Positions 33,594 through 48,500 of a DNA stretch of 64,000 nt are shown piece after piece. The DNA is from Tetranychus cinnabarinus. Lineage: Eukaryota; Arthropoda; Arachnida; Trombidiformes; Tetranychidae. The number at the start of each line of letters is the position of its first letter. Position 1 is the first letter of the stretch. The stretch spans positions 11,284,001 to 11,348,000 of the forward strand of contig WHVY01000003.1 of the NCBI GenBank assembly GCA_022266195.1, in the 5' to 3' direction. A program made the position numbers and the translations under genes. The notes beneath the pieces were generated by a model. It was not told the DNA's origin and ran no database searches. It saw nothing but the letters and a program-made list of their open reading frames with translations.

Positions 33594-36500
33594 GTAAGTT
33601 TATCACACATTTTCCTTTTTCTATTCTTTTTTCTTTTCTTTTTCTATTTACCTTTTTCAACATCATTTGTCAATATTACACCAATCATTATGTCTTCATT
33701 GAACTTTCCTTTCAAACCTAAAAGTAAAACCTTTTGTTTACACTCTTATTCCTGATTAACCTTAAATCACGGATTAAACCCGCAACCGTTAACCCAATCA
33801 TACCTTCAATACATTATACAATTTTTTCTCTCTTTTTTAATCAATTCCAACAATCAACTGCACACAACAAAAATATAATTAAATGTGAATGCTTTTACTT
33901 TTGTTTTTATACTGACCCAAGTTTAATGACCTTAATCATGCCAGCAAAATTATCATTAACTTTTCTTATTTTGATACATCATTATCTTCCTCTTAAGCTG
34001 TAGTTGTTTAATGAAGATGATAATGATGATGATGTTGATGAAACAACAAAAAATTAACTTCTTCCCATAGACATAGCATTTTAGCCAACAAAATTAGAGG
34101 CAACCTGTAATGTTTGTTGATACCAACAACCCTAATTAAATGGGCTAAAATGAATGTAAAAATGAATATTAATTATACAAAAGTAAAAGTTTTTCAAAAT
34201 GTATATTTTTCCAGCAACATTAGGATTTTAAATTGTTGCAAATTTTAATATCCTTTTGTGACCTTTTGTTGATTGAGTCACGATGCAGTTGCCATTGTTG
34301 GTTAGTCAACAAAAATGTGTTTATGGCAAGACTTCGGTAAAACTGTACTTTTATCATGAGCAGACTTTTATCATGTTAATGTTCATTCAATAACATGATT
34401 AATAATCTGAAATAAAGATGAGTTTACTGTTGTCTAAAGGATAAAAATGGGTCACAATCATAAGTTGAAAGCTATTTGAAAATCAAGTAACTTCAACTTA
34501 CTCTTGAATCAACTTTCGTTTTACATCATCATCTTGATGATCGTTATTTCCATCATTATAATTATTATCAACATTTATGTTCATTTTCACACATTCACCT
34601 TTTTTCATGATAACCTTTACAAATTTTCCTTCACTCTCTTTCATCATGATCATCACTTGTTATCATGACAATCCAGATTCAGCTAAATCACTATTCTTGA
34701 TTACAGTGAAATCATTAAGGTAACAATCAAGTAAATTATCTCAACTTGACTCAAAATCTTTCTTTCAATCGCTATGCTGACACATGTAACATGATTAACA
34801 TTCAATTATTGTTCAAGTCTATTCTTGTGTCAGGTGTAATACCAGATTTACCCGGTTACCTAGAAATGGCTTCAAAGTCTCAAGAATTGTAATTGAAAAA
34901 AAGCCTTAAATATCAATGAATTGCAATTACTTTTTAATGTTTTTTTCTCTCCTCTGATTAATTTTCATTATTTACTTGATCAACTTAATGTATCCTTTGT
35001 GACCTTTCCTCCAAACAAGTGTCATGTTGCCATGAAAGTGTTGAATAATGTTTTTAAAAGTTGAAAGTGAAAAAAACAGAAATGACTTTCACCGTTTTAT
35101 GTTCAACTTACCCAAAAAATGGTTCATTTTTCAAGTGAATCCTATTTAACCTAGATATTGTTAGATTGTAATTAATTAACTTTCATAAAAAACGTTTTCC
35201 ATTGTTGCCCTTTCATTTACAATTTGTTAATTCCTCACAATCAACCTTTCTAATAGTAGGCAATGATGTTGATTTATCATCGTCTTTATGCTTCTTGATA
35301 TCACACTTGATAAACCAACTCAATGATTACTTGAAACATCTCGATACTCAATGTTTTTAGGTCAAATATGGGTAAAGAAGATCATAATTATTCAATGTTT
35401 TTTCACCCAAAACAGAAAGCAAATGCAATTAGCAAATTAATACTTAAACTGAGTTTCCCCTTAATGCTGAGTTGAACTCACTTAACCTTTTTTTTGCAAC
35501 TTGAATTAAAAGTTAACTGGGTTAGTCTGATTATTTGGTGTTGGTTAACTGACAAACTAATATAAATGATGGCGAAAAACTGATTGTTGACAATTATTTC
35601 ACTCCTTCAGCTGTTTGTTTCAATTTTTTCTCCATCTAATAAAATTGATGGAAAAGCATTAAATGAAAATCTAGCAAAGTATTGATTTTCCTTTATTCCT
35701 TTCCTGATATCGATTTGAATTGTCATGAAAGTCAAGTAGCAAATTCCATTTTGATGAGCTCTACTTGAAACTCTTATAAACCCATCTACAATCAATGATA
35801 AAGTAAATTAAATTTTACAATAAAAACTGTTTCTAATTAAAATGTGGGTTAAAAGTAAATAAATTGATCATAAAAATTCATAAAAGACGCAAACTCAAGT
35901 GTGAAAAATTATAAAAAGACAAAATTTAAATACAAAATTAAAAGCAAATTTGAAAATATCAAGAATTTACATTTTGATCTTCAGTTGAAGGATATAATTG
36001 TTTGAAACCATTTCTCATTGTTTTCAACCGATTAACTGACTAAGTTCATAATTCAAATCTTGAACCTTTTGTTTGCTCACGTCAAAATTGTTATCAAATT
36101 GTATTCATTTCTGTGTTCATCAATTTATCACATGGAGCTATTTATTGATATTCAATGATGATTATGATTGCCTTTCAAATGTTTCTTCTGTTCATTGCTT
36201 TTCATGGAAGCTTCATTTAAGTTGTCAATTTGAAAGAAAGTTATTCATTTTGTTTCCTCCATTTAACTTGATTTTATATCTTTGTTGAATCATCAGCTGA
36301 ATAAGAAGAAGAAAGATCAATAATGTTCAGTGAAATTGTAATTGAATGAAGAGAAATGAAGAGATTTGAAGGAAATATGTGACCTGTCATTCACACAATA
36401 ACACTAAATGATTGGAAACACTTGCAAACACAGCAAAAAAAGCAGTAAACAATTAACCAGAAAAAGCTTCTGTATTTTTAGGTCTAAATCATTTTCACTC

Positions 36501-39500
36501 TGATTATTGTCTAACAAATGTAATGTTTTCATTCATTGATTACTCCATTATCTGATTAAATATGCACTTCGTGATTTTACATTTTACTTTGTACTTTTCT
36601 TGTAACAATATTTACTCCATTCTTTACCGTCTTTATTTCATTTGTTTTCAAATGTACTTTCTTTTTACCACATAATCAATCAGCTCAAAGATTCTGGTTT
36701 TTCTGTTTGCTTCATGTTACACAGATATGTATTTATATCTTATTTACTTTGCTTTTTATTGCTTTGGGAAAGTTGAGTCTATGTAAGATTTTAGGCAATT
36801 AGTTTATGATTCTCTGAAGTTCAACATTTCTCAGATTCGATCCCATGTATGGATGAATAAATGGAATATTTCAAGACCTTTGATAAACAGGTGAAGATAA
36901 ATTTTGATTGACTTTCTGGCCCAAATATCACCTTGCCAATTTCAGTGCGCATTTCTCGCACTGAAATGCGTAAGAATGAAGTTCCGTTCCAAGTGCAGTT
37001 TCACTTGAATCACACTTGGAACTTCACCTGTCTCAAGAATCAATGCATTGTCATAAGTTTCATAATTTGACTGATTTCTAATAACTTTTCGTTTCAAGAA
37101 AATTGAAGCTTTTTCTGGTTTTGTCAACTTAAGTTAAAGTCATTGAAAACTTCAAATTATAAGGTTATCGTATTGATCAAAATATTTACATTGACCTTTT
37201 ATTATAATGCGTTTGTTGTTACTTAAAGCAATCCAATGTTTTTGAATGAAACAAATGAAAGGTTTTAAGAGCAAATCTGACTTTGAAATTGAGTCAAAAT
37301 ATTTTTGCTTCAATTGTCTTTTAAATCTGTGGGTTTCATGAACAGGATGATTAGTTGAGCAACGAGCAAAAAACAGTTTAAACTGAAGCAATTGAAAGTT
37401 AAATTGAAAAGCTCAGCTACCATGAGGTGAAATAAAAATTCATGAGAAGTTACAGAAGCATGAATTGAGTAAGAAAGGAAAAAAAGTAAAGGAAAAAATT
37501 ACCATAGATTGAGATTAAGAAATCATGAAATGTTTGGTCAACAAGATAATTGTGCTTTGAGCAGTTTCAAGACGTAAACTTGAAGTGTTAAAATTTATTC
37601 AATTAACTTGATCAACAATAAATCACTTTCTAGAGGAACGAGTAAAAAGCAAAGGTTTCCATTGGGTTCTATTTTTAACTCGTAAAACTATCTATCTACT
37701 CGAGTAGAACTACCTTTTTTTCCTTGAACTTATTTCCATCAACTCTTCTTGGAAAGTAAATTAGTAAAGAGATGATGATGATAATGATGGCGAGAGTAAA
37801 GAGAGAAGCTAAAATCTTTGTGATATACACGCTTCCACATCATTACTCTTCCGTAGTATTCCAGATCCTCCCAGTGATCGACCTACCTTTTCACCTTTAA
37901 TCAAGGTAATGTTTAAACTACTCGTTTTATTATCATGATCACCCTGTTGATGCTTTCCTCTGTTTCCTCCTTTAATCTCAAGCTTCTCTTCTATGTTTAA
38001 AATGCAATTTTATATCCACTCGAAGACCAATAAAGATATCAAATTGTAACTAGTTGATCCTAATTGCGTTTCACTCAAAATACGTTTCCAGTTTGATTCA
38101 GTTATTGCCTTTTGCGCACCTTTTCAGGTTGATTATGCTATTAAAATTGTATCCTTAATTCATTACAATTTTTCAACTGTTTAATGGTTTAAATACTCAG
38201 CAACAATCATCATGAATTGAATGTTGAAAACTAGAAATGAGTTTTGGTTTCTCGTTAACCCAATGGCGTCTAAAAATAGCTTGATGAGGAGGAAAAGGTT
38301 GAAATTGAATTTTTGTAAAAATGAAATGAAAACAAGAAAAATGATAAAAATGATAAAATAATATCCTAAAGATGAGCTTAATTTAATAAAGCATGAAAGT
38401 TTATCTGATAGGCAGAGAAAAAGTAAAATTTCAATTGGATATTTTTCTTTCAACCTTTTCTTTTTCATTTTATGTCATTCTTCCAGTCTTTTTACCTTCT
38501 CATCTCAGTCTTCATCTTCTCCCTTCCATTATTATCACTTTCAAAAGCTGCATCTTGACTTGTGTCCACCCAATCTTATACCTGGTAATCAAGATGACCA
38601 TTGTTTAGCACACTTTCATTTTTTCCATTCTCTTTTCATTTCTCATCTTCAGCTTTTCCTTTCATCTTGATCATCGCCTTTATCTGCCCACTTTTCAGTC
38701 TCAACATCATTAGATTCAATACAAAGACCTTTCCTTTTCCTCAGTGAAACTAGACTCAGATTTGATTAACTTTATTCAGACACAATCATTATCCTTCTTA
38801 ATTTTCACACATCATTGTCATGAATGTTTCTCATTGTGTGATGAAAACTGCGTTAAAATGTGAACCCTCAGTCAATACACTTTCCATTGAAACCTTCAAT
38901 CGACTTTTAAAACAATAGTTAAAACAATTTCCGACATCATTGACACTTTACAATTTAAATTTTCACACTTGATCAACTTTGAACAATCAATTGTTATTAA
39001 ATTTGTACAAATTGCTTTACCATGTTACCATGAAACGCTATGTCCACATTGTACATTAAAAATGCATTGTAAAGTTAACAAGCAAAAAATGATATTAAAT
39101 TACTATTATTGTAAAATAATGGAGTACAAAATGTTATCACAATTTAAGATTAACTTTCAAGGCAACCGTAGCATGAAAGGTTTAAATTGAAGCAAACACT
39201 GAATGTTAAGAAGCCAACATCATGGTGGGCAAATGAGATGAAATTTGATAGCAACAAATGAACTTGTAAAATTCAAAATTCTAGGTAATGATGATTATCC
39301 GAAATTAAATGTTAATTTGAAAGGCAAGAAATGCTTTCAAAGTTTACCAATTGGACGTTAAATTGTAAATGAATGAAAAACCAGAAAATGAAAAGAGCAA
39401 CAAAAGATGGAAAAGCCTGAAACAGTTAACAATTTAATCTAAATTTGTTAACTACTAGTTTCAGGTAAACAGAGCAAATCGAATCGAATAAATAGACGAC

Positions 39501-42500
39501 CAAAATTAACGGAAAATTTGTTGAACATCAATTTCTAAGCCCAAAAAAACATCATTTATGTGTGGTTACGACCTTTTTCACGCTCTACCTGTAATAAAGC
39601 CGCTTAACCAGCTTCCTTTTGCTTTTCAAATTATCTCAATTCAGGTTCACCAATATATTTCATATTAAAGTAGTTATGATCATCATGAGAGGAACCAAAA
39701 AAAGGTAATAAAGGACAAACAAAAGAGCTACAAATATCAACAAAACTGTTTAAAAAAATAAACACATAAACTTGCAGACTAATAAGGTGAACATTTTTTA
39801 CGAAACAAAATTAAGGTAAATTGTTTGTTTTTTACACTTGTTGAGTGATGATGATGATAATGATAGACCCAATGGTGATGAGCCTTTCATGGTAATGATA
39901 ATGGTAAGAGTGGCAAAATTATGCCAAACTTAACGATCATTTTAGCTATTGTCTGATTTGCTTTTTTTGTTCATTCAACTCTGTTCTTTGCAAGTTGAAG
40001 AAAAATTGATCATTTTCTTCAATAAATTGTTCATTCATGCTTTTCTCAAATCATTTTTCCTTTCATGCTACTTCATCATCCTCATCATTTACCTTTATCT
40101 TGCTCTTCTTCATGTTGGTTCACTTTTACTGAAGCAAAAGTAAAAATGATTCTTCCTTCTTATACGACTGTCAATTTGGTTGATTCATTGGTATCGACTT
40201 TAATCAATATTCAATGAGAAAACTGATTATCATGATTAAGAATCTCTTCTTTCACTTGATTGCTATACTTTCCAGTAACAATGTTTATATTAATCTTGAT
40301 TTCAAGTTTGCTTTTTTACTCATCGAGATCGACCTCATTCGTTAATCTCTAATGAATTTATTGATTAAACCATGAGAGGTAAATAATTACATTTCACTGT
40401 GAAACAGGATTTGTGATTAATAACAATTTTGTCATTTGCAAAACTATTGTTAACCAAAAATTCCTGGAAATTGATAGTTGTTTCTATCCTGAAACTTATT
40501 GAATTCATATTCAATGGTAAAAATTGAACATTGTCATTGTTTTGTGTCAAAATTAAAGTTAGTTTTGTCTAAATTGATTGCTGATAATCTAATCGTTGTT
40601 TGCTTCTCTTGGTGTAAATGTTTGATTTACTCATTAACTACTTGGTTAAACTTCACTATTCAGCTTTTTTGTTACCTTAAAAATCTAAATCGATACTTTT
40701 ATCGATTCATTGAAAGTGTTTGTTTCACTTTGCAAATGCTTATTTTGCTCTTTTTACATCAACAATTGATCCAACAATTTAATGACAATGAACTTGGACA
40801 TTTGAAAGGCATTAAAAGTAATTTGGTTGACTCAAGATGAGCTATTCAATTGATTCAGACAGTATCGATTCAATCGTTTTAACATTTCTTCTTCAAACTG
40901 AAAACTCATTCATTAAGTGAAGCTATTATTTTGGCCAATCTTTGTATCACAAAACTAATGGTTATTCAACAGAGAGTCAGAGAGCTGCTAATTTTCACCT
41001 AAAAAGTTTCCTTCCAAACCTAATGTCTATTTGATGAGGTTTGATCATTATCATTATCACCAGAACCATTTTGATTTATTCAACTGCCATCATATTCAAT
41101 GATCCAATTCACAGAATTATTTCTCAGTTTTTCTCAATTTCCATCGTCTTTCACCTTATTTCCAAAGCTATTTCAATATTGACAAAAATTATTCCTTATC
41201 ATCGAACAATTCAATTGAATTTCGCTTTAATTCAATTCCAAATTTGAATTCAAACTAAAAATGCCAAGAATCGTTGAATAAATCGTTTTTGTGCTTTTGC
41301 ATTATTACGCTTATTGAAGCTTCTAGCATTTTCATACAAAACTTGATCTTGCATCCCGGGAATGGCTGCTAATTTCATTATTATTGTCATGAAGTACTTT
41401 GCTGTAACTCAGAAGTTCCATTTTCGTTATCAACATTAAAAGGATTACTCTTATATTATTTATTATAACAGTTTCAGTTAATCTTGATTTTAATCTTAAC
41501 AATAAAATGATGATTTATGTGCAACTTTATTTCCCCTGTTGCTTTATTGATACTAAGCTTATCATAATAACTTATTTTATTGTTGAGATATTATTGCTAT
41601 TATCATTGAGATGCTCAATTTGAGTTGTCAGAACTCGCAAAAGTCACTTGAAATATTAATAAAATTATCTGCAAAGATTATTCCATTGTTATTTATGCAA
41701 TTCTGTCTCATTTTGTCACATTCAACTTTGACTAAAATTGATTTTACCCAAAAGTAAATTCAACTTGTCATCTTTATAAAGATTATTATTATTATCTTTA
41801 CCTTTCAAAATGATCATTTTTGTCCATTTCGCGGCAATTCTAACTGTCTACTTGATCTTTTGTGTGATAACGAACTCACAAGGGAAGTGATTTTGTACTT
41901 TTTCTAGTTTACCTTTCATTTGCGAACCGAAAGATTTCGAGAAAATTAATTAATGATAAAAATTATTGATGAAAAGGTTGATTTTTATGCAAAGTGCTTG
42001 GGACACTTCCCTTGTCAGTGAGAATAACTGTTGAAATTCATGATAACTCATGTTATTTTTCCTTTCAATGCTCTTTGTATTTTCTCATTGTCTTTGAATG
42101 AAGCATTTGAAAAGTTTTGATTGATTGACTGATTCATGTGTGGTCAGTCTTTTGATCCCTTTTTGATGTGCCCTTCAACCATCATTGTCAATAAATAGAT
42201 ATCTGGTTTAATTTTATTAGTTGAAGCCAATTCAGCAGAATCATACTTTTCTTCCCAAAAACAGTTTCTTTTGATCATATGTCAAACCATCTCGGTGGCA
42301 TTTCTGTCACTAAATCATTTGTTTTATCAACCTTGACAGTTTTACCACTGATCATGACTATCAGTCTTACCTGTAATTGAATAAATTTATTGTGACTCAC
42401 AATATTTCCTCGAAAAAGATATAAAATTTATGTTTGATGTTGAAAATAGATGAAATTTCTGTGTGACTTGGAATCATTAAGATGCTGTACTTTGCGCAAG

Positions 42501-45500
42501 TATTTCAGAACCATTTTACTTTGATCCAAGATCAGCTGATTTCAGCAAAGAATCAGCTTCAATAGCTGTAATCGGAACTTAAAGTCCGATCAGATTCTGC
42601 ATTCTGTATCAAGCGTTTGATGCAATAAATTATTCGACTTCATCTATCACAATCATTAGCTCAAAGTTTACTTTCAACTAACTAATTTTCACTATAAAAT
42701 CCAAGTCTTTTTCATCGTAAGGAGTGGTGCCAAAAAATCTGACTTTCGAGTTAAGAGTTAAAACTTTGTAGCTTAGTAGGCCCATAAAAACTGAGTCCAT
42801 TAATGGTATTAAAAAATTTCTCAGATCAACAGTACTTGAGAAAATCGAGGTCAAAGTGAAAACTTCGATCGCCTTTTGTTCAATTATGGAATCAGATTTT
42901 TGCATCAAACTTATTTTTCTGGTATAACTTTTGATAGCCAATCAGAAAATACACTTATTTCGGTAACTAAAATTCTCTGTTTCTGTACAATAGATCACTT
43001 CGATTTTTTGTTAAACCTCCGCCATTTTATGACCATGATAGCTAGAGATCTGAAACTCATTATTTGTCGATAAAAGTTGTAGGTTCATATCATCGATCGA
43101 AAACTTTTTTCAATTTATCAACAGTTCTCTTGATTTTGGCCATTGGCCTGAAAACTTTGAACCTCGATATCTCACGGAAAGTAGTACCCAAAGTCACCAT
43201 TTTTTATCTGATCATTAGCCTCTAGCATGAGTTAGTTTATATTGAACATTTACAATCCTAAAAACTAGTTATAGTATTGAATTTCTTGTTTTGTCAAATT
43301 GGATACTTCGTGTACTAATGTGAATGATTATTCAATTACAAATCTTATAACGAGTTAGACAGTTATTTATAAATAAATCAAAATCAGTTCAATTTTCTGA
43401 ATATTCAGTAACTTAATGTTATAGTATATGCTAGAAGCTAATGCTCAGATAAAAATGGTGACTTCGGGCACTACCAATCGCGAGATATCGAGGTTCAAAG
43501 TTTTCAGACCAATGGCCAAAATCAAGAGAACTGTTGATAAATTGAAAAAAGTTTTCGATCGATGATATGTACTTACAACTTTTGTCGACAAAGAATAAGT
43601 TTCAGATCTCTAGCTATTATGGCCACAGAATGGCGGAGGTTTAACCGAAAATCGCAGTGATCTGTGATCACAGAAACAGGGAATTTTATTTTTCAAAATA
43701 ATTACAATTTCTGTTTAGCCATCAAAAGTTACCTCAGAAAAAAAAGTTTCATGAAAAAATCTTGTCCCATAGTTGAAAAAAAGGCGATCGAAGTTTGTAC
43801 TTTGACCTCGATTTTCTCGAAAACTGTCGATCAAAGAAATTTTTTAATACCATTAATGGACTTAGTTTTTATGGGCCTACAAACCTACAAAGTCCTAACT
43901 CTTAACTCGAAAGTTAGATTTTTTGGCACCACTCCTTTGTGCAAAGTTCACCTTGTAAAAGCATTCATCATGAACAAGGAGAATAGAAATTATTCAAGAC
44001 TTGATTGTTGAATTTAAAGTAATGTAAGTTCATTGATTGAAATGTTGTCATTGGAATCTCAGTTTATATTTTGAAAGTTATGCTTCCAGACTCGCTATTT
44101 TTGTCTAAAGGCTAAAGGCACAAAAACACACAGAATGCAGTTTTATTAATTATAACTAATGATACAAACTTTTCACAAAAATAAACTATCAATTGTCAAA
44201 CTTTAAAACTGCCTTTATCCACTTTTCCTGTGTTTTTTTGCTCAACTTTTTGATTCCTGCTGATATTATGTGTATAAACCTGAGGGTTTCAACAGAACCC
44301 ATTCAACAACACAATAGCTTTCAGTGTTTTGTCATTATTGTTCAACTTTTCAACTTTAAGCTGCTCCAATGATTTGCATTAAATTGAAACTATCATAAAC
44401 TGATTGAGTTTAAGCATAATAGAAACAAAAATGTTCATTTAATTTCCATTCTAATTGTTGTTATGATTCGTTCAAGGTTCATTTTCGTTCAGTCTAGTCT
44501 GTCAAATCAGTCTGATGGTGAATGCTAATGAAACCGAGATTTATTGTTTTGCATGATAAATGGTCTTCACCATAAAGTTATAATATGTAATCAGTCAAGC
44601 TGACCAATGTTTATTTAAATTATTGCATTTAATTTCCACAAAATTTTGAATTTTTTTCTCTTCAATATCGAGTTTATTTGAACAGACATTCGATACATGA
44701 AGTCGAGACATGAAGTAGGATGAGTTTGATGTCTAAAATAACTGATTGCTGTTCATCATGAACCAGATGATCCTGAAGTTAACTATAAATTAGTCGATTA
44801 CCATGAAGTTGCTGTTGGTTTGTCAGAAAATCAGTCAATCTGAGTTTATCTGAAATGTTCTTTGTCATCTCAAACTCTGCTTTTAAGTTGAAGTTGATTC
44901 TATTTTCACGATTCATTGATTCACATTTCTCGAGTTTTATCAACTCTGGTTTTCCTTAAAATTCACTGAATATAAATTGATACTTTTTTTGTCTCACTTA
45001 ACCTCAATGATTTAAAATTTGTTATCGATTCCACTGAATCTGGACTATTGTCATCTTTTGTATAAACTTGAATGAACTAGAAAACGAAAAAAAACTCAAG
45101 TTCAGCGATTCAATATCACACTCGATTGAAACTTTCCTGAAGCAACTTTATTTCTATGTGAAGCCATTGCCAATTTTGATTGCTTTTCACATTCTATTTG
45201 TTTTTTTATCGTAATAGATGACCATTGGTCAATCTCTTTACGACCCCAAAGAGACTTCAACTCAAGTCTCACAATAATAATCAACTCAAAGCTAGAAAAT
45301 ACTAATCAGCATATTTCGATCATTTTCATGAAATCAAAAGATTTTTAATTAGAATTTTCATAAACATAAAATCAATATCTTTCAATCGTTATCATGAACA
45401 TAGTTTTAGGACAATTGTAGTTCATTTCAAAACAAGTCCATGAAAAACATTTAAGGTTTTTCCATAAAACATTGAATGTCCAACAACCCATGAAACCTAT

Positions 45501-48500
45501 TCTGTTGATTCTGGTTTGGGTTTAAATTTTGCTCATTTCACTTCTAGATATTATTTCCTGAAACATCGAACTAAAGCTGAAACTTTATGTTTCTTTGCTT
45601 TTCTCCATTAATTTTACCATCAAACGAACAAGTTTGAAAATTTGGCAAAAAGGGTTAAATTGCAACTTAACTTAATGTTCAACTTGAACATTGAAATTGT
45701 GAAATTTTTCGTTGTTTGAATTTTTCTTCCATCAAATTTTCTCTATTTGATTATCATTATAAACTTCATTTCAACGTCAATAACCATCAATAATTTGATA
45801 AACTTTGTCAGTAATTCACTGACTTGGCCACTAAATTTACTTGAGCTGTTCATGTTTAACCCAAGGCACAATTTTCATTCACCTAAATTGATGATTTGAA
45901 ATTTTCTTTATCAAATCTGACTTTTATTCAAGTAAACCTTGTTATCTTTCCCATGGTGAAAGGTTTGACTCAAATTTATTGAAAAAATGTATTAATAACG
46001 ATATTTTGTATCGATAAATTTCACCGATAAATTGAACCTTTTCTTATTATTTTGCTTGAACAGTTGATTCTAACTTTTCTTGCAACATTTTTATCTCCTT
46101 TTCAGATAATTTATCATGAATATCTTTTACACTCTGAGTTATTCCAATCAAACTCATATTCTCATCCATATCCATCCTCATCTTCACCCTTCCCTCATCT
46201 TTGATCATTCATCAAACATTCATTTTTTAAACATTTTGCTTCCTTTCGTTTCGTCAAGTCGTGAAGTCTTTTCAAATTTTTTAGATATTTTTGCTTCCAT
46301 TGAAAGGCCTTTTTCCTCTATTGATAACAAACATGATTTTAACATTTTTTTGCATTAGAAAGCAAAATGTATTAATATCATGGTTGTTTCAAAAGTTATT
46401 CATTTTCTGTTGTTCCTTTCCATTTTTTTACATGATAATATCATGAAAGATCAACTATTAACCATGACAACAACAACAGCAACTAAAAATAAGATCAACC
46501 AAGCAGAGACATTTTTTTACTTTGCAAACGTTGTATTCACTAAGTTTCATTTTTTCATACATCAATATGCAATGAAACTCAGCAGACAGCCAAATGTTGT
46601 AATATTTACCTATCTGTGCATGATTATTATCATTATTTATTTATGTAAAAGTCAAAATAAACACCTAAAATATTACTTTCTGATTAATATTATTCAGATT
46701 GAACATCGATTTCATTGAAAATGATTTACGTTTCTTTCATTCAATCGTTATCATGTAAAAAAAACTCTTCTCTATATCCTCACCATTGGATGCAAAAGTC
46801 AATTGCAGCCTTTTCTTGATAAATGACCAAATGCTAATAGTAAAGCTAATAACATTTTGTACACTAAATTTTGGCTAATAATTCTATTAATTCTGAATAA
46901 TGATAAAAAGCTCATCTTTGCATTTTAAATTGGCCAACATTGTCAACAACAGTAGCTCAATTTGTCACTAATCACTGTTCACTAAAATCTTGAACAATGA
47001 AACTCAAGCATCAGGAAAACTAATCAGATTAGACTAAAAGAAAAGAGTAAAGTAATTTGCAAAAGTAATTTTTCATGATAACCCATTTATCCAGAGATGA
47101 TTTCATGTAATATATCGGCTTAATATCTTTGTTAATCCTTTCCATCAACTTTCCATCAGCAAGAACAAAATGAGATTAATCAATCCTCTTCAATCTCAAT
47201 CAGAAATGCTTATTATACTATCAATCTATAAGATTTTTTTGCATTTAAATAACCAAGAAAAGGAAGAAAAAAGATAATCGAAGGAGAAAAAAGTTGCTTG
47301 AATGTTTTTGCTCGATGATGCTGAGAATGATGAAAAGCAATGACCAGGAAAGAATGATGATCAAGGCTCAATAAGTTTGTATATTGACCAATTGCTTTTT
47401 TTATACAAACAACAAGATGAAAAACGCACATAATCACATCCCTTTCATCTTGATGTAACTTTTTTTATAGTTTTAACCTTTTCTTTTCCATCTCAATCAT
47501 CCTCATCATCTTCATTGTTACTCTTTTCACTTTCATCTCTCACTTTTTCATGCTCATTTTTTGCCTTCTTTTCCCTTCCAATAACATGTCCAAATTGCTG
47601 ATTGCAAAGTACATTTTCCCTCACAAACTGACCCTTTATCTATCCACAGTTTTTCATTGCCTTTCTTCCATCATTTTGCAAATTCTCATCATTCTATCAG
47701 CGTCATCTTCTCCTCTTCCACTCACCTTTTTTTGTCATCACTGTTTTTGTATTCATCATGAAAGTCAATTGATTTCAACCACAAGATGAGTTTGAATCAA
47801 GGATTACTTTGAACTCAAGTTAATAACCTTTATCTCTGATCGTTGATGAGATTTATGTTTTATCGTTGTGATTGTTACCAAAAGAAACTGAACCAGAAAC
47901 TCTTCTTTTTTTCATGTACTTTTTCAATGGTTGCTCATGATGAATTCATAAAAGATACAAAACATTTGAAGGAAAAAAATAGACGAATGATGTAACATTA
48001 ACTGATGAAGCAAGGAAGAAGAAGAAGAGAAAAGGTAGATTTGAGGAAGAAAAAAATTGATGTAAAAATGGTGAAAAGTTTGCAAATATTTTAGAGAAAC
48101 TTAAATTCGGATGCAAAAAATAAGGTTAAAAACATGGTTAAAATGTTAAGTAGAGTGTAATCTTTTCACTCTTATTTTTGTGCTCTTTTAATGCTTTTCA
48201 ATTTAATTTCATATTCAGTGTTGAACAGCCTACGAACATATTCAAATGGCCTGTCAGGTAATAAAATTGAAAATAAAAAAAAGCATAACGAGTTTAATTT
48301 CACCTTTTTCAAGGTATAATTTAATCAATACATTGAAAGGGATCAATTCAACTATCAACTAAACCTTTTTCAGCGTTGAATAATTTTCTGTAAAAAGTGA
48401 ATCAGATTATCTTTGGTAATGACGATAAACATGATAATGGTAATGATCAATTTAATGGTAAATTGTGTTCAATGGCCACTCAAATTAGCAATTTAAATAT

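Noticed and set aside
36830..36855. tRNA B-box-like GATTCGATCCC
   Set aside because: No A-box at the required distance and no cloverleaf pairing.
37695..37708. 14-bp palindrome TCTACTCGAGTAGA
   Set aside because: Short and isolated; one such palindrome is not surprising in 64 kb.
40499..40840. 113-codon hydrophobic ORF in the MGAT4 intron
   Set aside because: Starts at TTG; T-rich sequence gives Leu/Phe/Ile-rich frames by chance.
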